Assembly: GCA_016699855.1 (NCBI GenBank)
Contig: CP064988.1
Location: 3,004,501-3,068,500, forward strand
Length of the DNA stretch: 64,000 nucleotides
Source: Rhodospirillales bacterium
GTDB lineage: Bacteria > Pseudomonadota > Alphaproteobacteria > Reyranellales > Reyranellaceae
Reading direction: 5' to 3'
The notes below the pieces were generated by a model. It saw nothing but the letters and a program-made list of their open reading frames with translations. It made no database searches and had not been told where the DNA came from. Shown piece after piece: positions 61,734-64,000 of this stretch (the stretch's first letter is position 1; each line of letters starts with the position of its first letter). A program made the position numbers and the translations under genes.

Positions 61734-62876
61734 TCACGCCGCGTCGAGCTGGTAGAGCTTGGCGGCGTTGTCGCGCACGACCTTGCGCCGCGTCGCCGCC
61801 GGCAGATGGCCGAGCTCGCGCGCCAGGAACTCCTGCGAATCCGGCCAGATGCCGTCGGGATGCGGGAAATCCGAGCCCCACATCACGTTGTCCTCGCCCA
61901 GCTCGTCGAGCAGCCGGATGCCGATGCGGTCGGTCTGGTACGTCGCGTAGCACTGCCGCCGCCAGTAGTCGCTGGGCTTCATCTTGAGGTCGAGGTCCTT
62001 GAACTGGTCCTCCCATTCGAGGTCCATGTGGTCGAGCACGTAGGGGATCCAACCCAGCCCGGCCTCGCCGATCACCACCTTCAGATTCGGCCAGCGCTCC
62101 AGCGCGCCGCTGAAGATGAACGCCATCAGCATCGTCGACATGTGCATCTGGAAGCCGGTGATGTGCGTCGCGGCGGCGCGGCGCTGCACGAACTTCTCGC
62201 GCTTGGCGACGTCGGGCGAGCGGCCGCCGATGGTGTGGAAATGCACCGGCAGCCCGGTCTCGTGCGCGACCTTCCACAGCGGCTCCCAGAAGGGATCCCA
62301 CAGCGGCGTGAGGTCGGGCCGGTTGGCGACGTCGAGGCCGCGCACGCCGCGGGCCGCCGCGCGCTTCACTTCGGCGACGGCGGCGTCCATGTCGTGGCCG
62401 GGGATGTTGGCCAGGCCGATCAGCCGGTCGGGATGGGATCTGCAGAAATCGTGGAGCCAGTCGTTGTAGATCTGGAGCATCACGACGGCGGCCTCGGAGT
62501 CGTTCAGCCGCATGCTCGAGCCGAGGATGCCGTAGAGCACCTCCGCCTGCACGCCGTCGCGGTCCTGGTCCTTCAGCCGCAGCTCCGGCTCGGTCAGGCG
62601 GCGGATGCCCTTCTTGCCGTCGTCGTAGAGCCCGGTCGCCGCCATGCGGTCGGAGCGGTGGATGACGCCCGGCTCGTAGGGGCGGCCGGCCGACCCCATG
62701 CCGTTCATCAGGCCGAACTGCGCGCCGTTGGCGCTGACCCAGCGCTTGCCGTCGGGCGCGTCGACGACGTGCGGCATGCGGTCCTTGAACGCCGCCGGTG
62801 CGTTGGCGGTGAACAAATCCGGCGGCAGCCAGATCAGATCGACATGGCCGTCGGCCGAGATGACGTCGTACTTCAC
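61734..62876 (-). CDS. Amidohydrolase-2 / ACMSD-like decarboxylase-hydrolase
   Basis: A 380-residue TIM-barrel metal enzyme. It opens with YDVISADGHVDL, where D-x-H corresponds to the metal-binding motif of the ACMSD-like group, then has LPVHFHTIGG (His), FIFSGALERWPNLKVVIGEA and VMWGSDFPHPDG (Asp). Relatives decarboxylate or hydrolyse ring-cleavage products. It starts at GTG, supported by GGAGG 6 bases upstream. It is co-transcribed with the D-2-hydroxyacid dehydrogenase, suggesting a shared catabolic pathway. Confidence 0.88.
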   Translation of the reverse strand: MKYDVISADGHVDLIWLPPDLFTANAPAAFKDRMPHVVDAPDGKRWVSANGAQFGLMNGMGSAGRPYEPGVIHRSDRMAATGLYDDGKKGIRRLTEPELRLKDQDRDGVQAEVLYGILGSSMRLNDSEAAVVMLQIYNDWLHDFCRSHPDRLIGLANIPGHDMDAAVAEVKRAAARGVRGLDVANRPDLTPLWDPFWEPLWKVAHETGLPVHFHTIGGRSPDVAKREKFVQRRAAATHITGFQMHMSTMLMAFIFSGALERWPNLKVVIGEAGLGWIPYVLDHMDLEWEDQFKDLDLKMKPSDYWRRQCYATYQTDRIGIRLLDELGEDNVMWGSDFPHPDGIWPDSQEFLARELGHLPAATRRKVVRDNAAKLYQLDAA

Positions 62877-63013
62877 GGGCGTCCTCCGTCGCTTTCTCGC
62901 GATGCGTTCGTTGCCGGAAACCGTGTCACCGGCGCCACCGCCGGTCAATCGCCGCCGCCCGCGCGCCGCGCATGGCGGCGGCGCCCCGTCCGCATCGGCG
63001 GCGGATCGCGGCG

Positions 63014-63703
63014 CTACGCCTCGACGATGAGCTTCGCCAGAGCGTCGGGTTCGCTCAGCATCGGATAGTGGCCGGTCTCGAGCTCGGCCCAGCGCGCGCC
63101 GAGCTTCGTCGCGGCGCGGCGCTGGTGCGCCTCCGGCGGATTCGGACTGCCGGCGCAGCGGACCACCGTCGCGCGCCACGGCAGCGACCAGAACGACGGC
63201 AGCGAGACGGGCGCGTACATCGTGGCGATGGGGTGCTGCGTCGCGCGCTCGACCGCCCAGGCGCGCGTGGCGGGATCGAGCTCGGCGAACAGCCGCGTCT
63301 CGAGGTCGTGGCGCGTCGGGCCGGTGGCGAGCGCCGTGTCGACGGCGGTCGGTCGCTTGACGATGTCCGGCAGCTTCTCGCCGTCGAGCAGCGCCAGCGC
63401 GTCGGCGAAGACCAGCCGCGCGATCCGATCGCGCGCCCGCTCGGCCAGCGCGCACATCACCATGCCGCCGGTGCTGGTGCCGACCAGCACGACGTCGCGG
63501 AGATCCTCGTGGAACATCAGCGAGGCCAGCTCGTCGGCCTGCGACTCCGTCGTGATGCCGGCGCGCAGCTGGTGGGCGCGCTCGGCGCAGCCGTCGAGCG
63601 TCGGCGCCAGCGCGTGGTTGCCGTCGGCGCGCAGACGCGCCGCCACGCGGGTCCAGATCCAGCCACCCTGGTAGGCGCCGTGGATGAGCATGATGGTCGC
63701 CAT
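63014..63703 (-). CDS. Alpha/beta-fold hydrolase
   Basis: A 229-residue compact hydrolase without signal. LIHGAYQGGWIWTRVAARLR forms the oxyanion loop; the nucleophile elbow is VGTSTGGMV with Ser in G-x-S-x-G; the catalytic His is in ELETGHYPML near the end. It resembles small esterases of the salicylate-esterase / hydroxynitrile-lyase type. Substrate unknown. It is on the same strand as the amidohydrolase, 137 bp upstream of it. Confidence 0.85.
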   Translation of the reverse strand: MATIMLIHGAYQGGWIWTRVAARLRADGNHALAPTLDGCAERAHQLRAGITTESQADELASLMFHEDLRDVVLVGTSTGGMVMCALAERARDRIARLVFADALALLDGEKLPDIVKRPTAVDTALATGPTRHDLETRLFAELDPATRAWAVERATQHPIATMYAPVSLPSFWSLPWRATVVRCAGSPNPPEAHQRRAATKLGARWAELETGHYPMLSEPDALAKLIVEA

Positions 63704-63873
63704 GTCGACGCTCCCGTGAGGCGCGGGCGCATCCGGCCGCGCGCGGTGTCAGTTTCAGCCGCCGATACTGGCACGCGGCCGCGTCGCGGGCGCGGCCGAA
63801 TCGCGTCGTCCTCGCTTGCCGCGCCGCGCCGGGCGTCGGAGGATCGCCGCGCAACCACGCGCGGAGAACTCGC

Positions 63874-64000
63874 ATGCACGGCAACCGGCCGACCGTCTCG
63901 TCTCTGAACGGCGTCGTCGCCGCGGCGCATCCGCTGGCGGCGCAGGCCGGCGCGCGGCTGCTGAACGAGGGCGGCAACGCCTTCGACGCCGCCGTCGCGA
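63874..64000 (+). CDS. Gamma-glutamyltransferase family protein, N-terminal fragment
   Basis: The 42 codons before the window edge read MHGNRPTVSSLNGVVAAAHP and later ARLLNEGGNAFDAAVA, the conserved beginning of the gamma-glutamyltranspeptidase fold (GGNA-x-DAAVA). ATG follows GGAG by 9 bases. The rest lies outside the window, so substrate and secretion cannot be judged; no signal peptide precedes the conserved region. Confidence 0.8.
   Translation, partial: MHGNRPTVSSLNGVVAAAHPLAAQAGARLLNEGGNAFDAAVA

Overview
The window comes from a very GC-rich, densely coded alphaproteobacterial chromosome. The housekeeping block tsaD / hemC / hemD / Mic60-like / hemY, with gpsA beside tsaD, is a common alphaproteobacterial arrangement. 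The metabolic and transport genes around it fit a soil-type Rhodospirillales or Hyphomicrobiales organism. The genus cannot be read from the sequence.

Region 1 (about 1-8573) is a mosaic accessory island. It ends at the 3' side of a complete tRNA-Thr(CGT) gene at 8574-8648, a classic integration position. It holds an AAA ATPase plus subtilisin-like protease pair matching the IetAS anti-phage / plasmid-stability system (467-3799). It also holds several small phage- or plasmid-like hypothetical genes and an excisionase-fold antitoxin with a PIN-domain toxin (7204-8264). No integrase is visible; it may lie left of the window.

Region 2 (8933-35343) is mostly core genome. It carries a MacA-MacB-OMF efflux operon, a lactate-permease-family transporter, a beta-hydroxyacid dehydrogenase, an MFS transporter, a GST, a creatininase-family amidohydrolase and a NUDIX enzyme. 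A long minus-strand cluster follows (tsaD, two 2OG-Fe(II) oxygenase-like proteins, gpsA, an EVE-domain protein, a DMT permease), divergent from the heme genes hemC, hemD and hemY. The hemD reading frame runs without a stop into a Mic60/mitofilin-like membrane protein. Next come an alpha/beta hydrolase, a frameshifted DUF1254/DUF1214 gene and an aldo/keto reductase-SDR pair.

Region 3 (35387-40453) has a 27-bp-arm perfect palindrome, an IS30-family element with a frameshifted transposase, and a PspA-YqiJ-flotillin (YqiK) membrane-stress operon. The PspA reading frame has a 165-residue N-terminal extension resembling the N-terminal part of TnpB-type proteins. A good promoter with an operator-like palindrome lies only 7 bp before its first ATG.

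Region 4 (40571-53206) carries ordinary accessory metabolism and transport: enoyl-CoA hydratase, DUF486 protein, MFS transporters, an LLM oxidoreductase, three secreted hypotheticals, an enolase-superfamily enzyme with a divergent TetR regulator, a formate/nitrite-type channel and an alpha/beta hydrolase. These are separated by several families of dispersed palindromic repeats.

Region 5 (53290-57373) is the most interesting. A broken duplicate of the 3' end of an upstream MFS gene is followed by a compositionally foreign two-gene operon: a 932-residue protein with a FAD/NAD(P)-binding Rossmann domain and a large unrecognised C-terminal region, translationally coupled (ATGA) to a NUDIX hydrolase. 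It is the best candidate here for an undescribed, possibly defence-related, system.

Region 6 (57449-64000) returns to native composition: a penicillin-acylase-family enzyme with a repetitive Ser/Ala-rich insert, a 760-bp repeat-rich convergent gap, a D-2-hydroxyacid dehydrogenase, an ACMSD-like amidohydrolase, an alpha/beta hydrolase and the start of a gamma-glutamyltransferase-like gene cut by the window edge.
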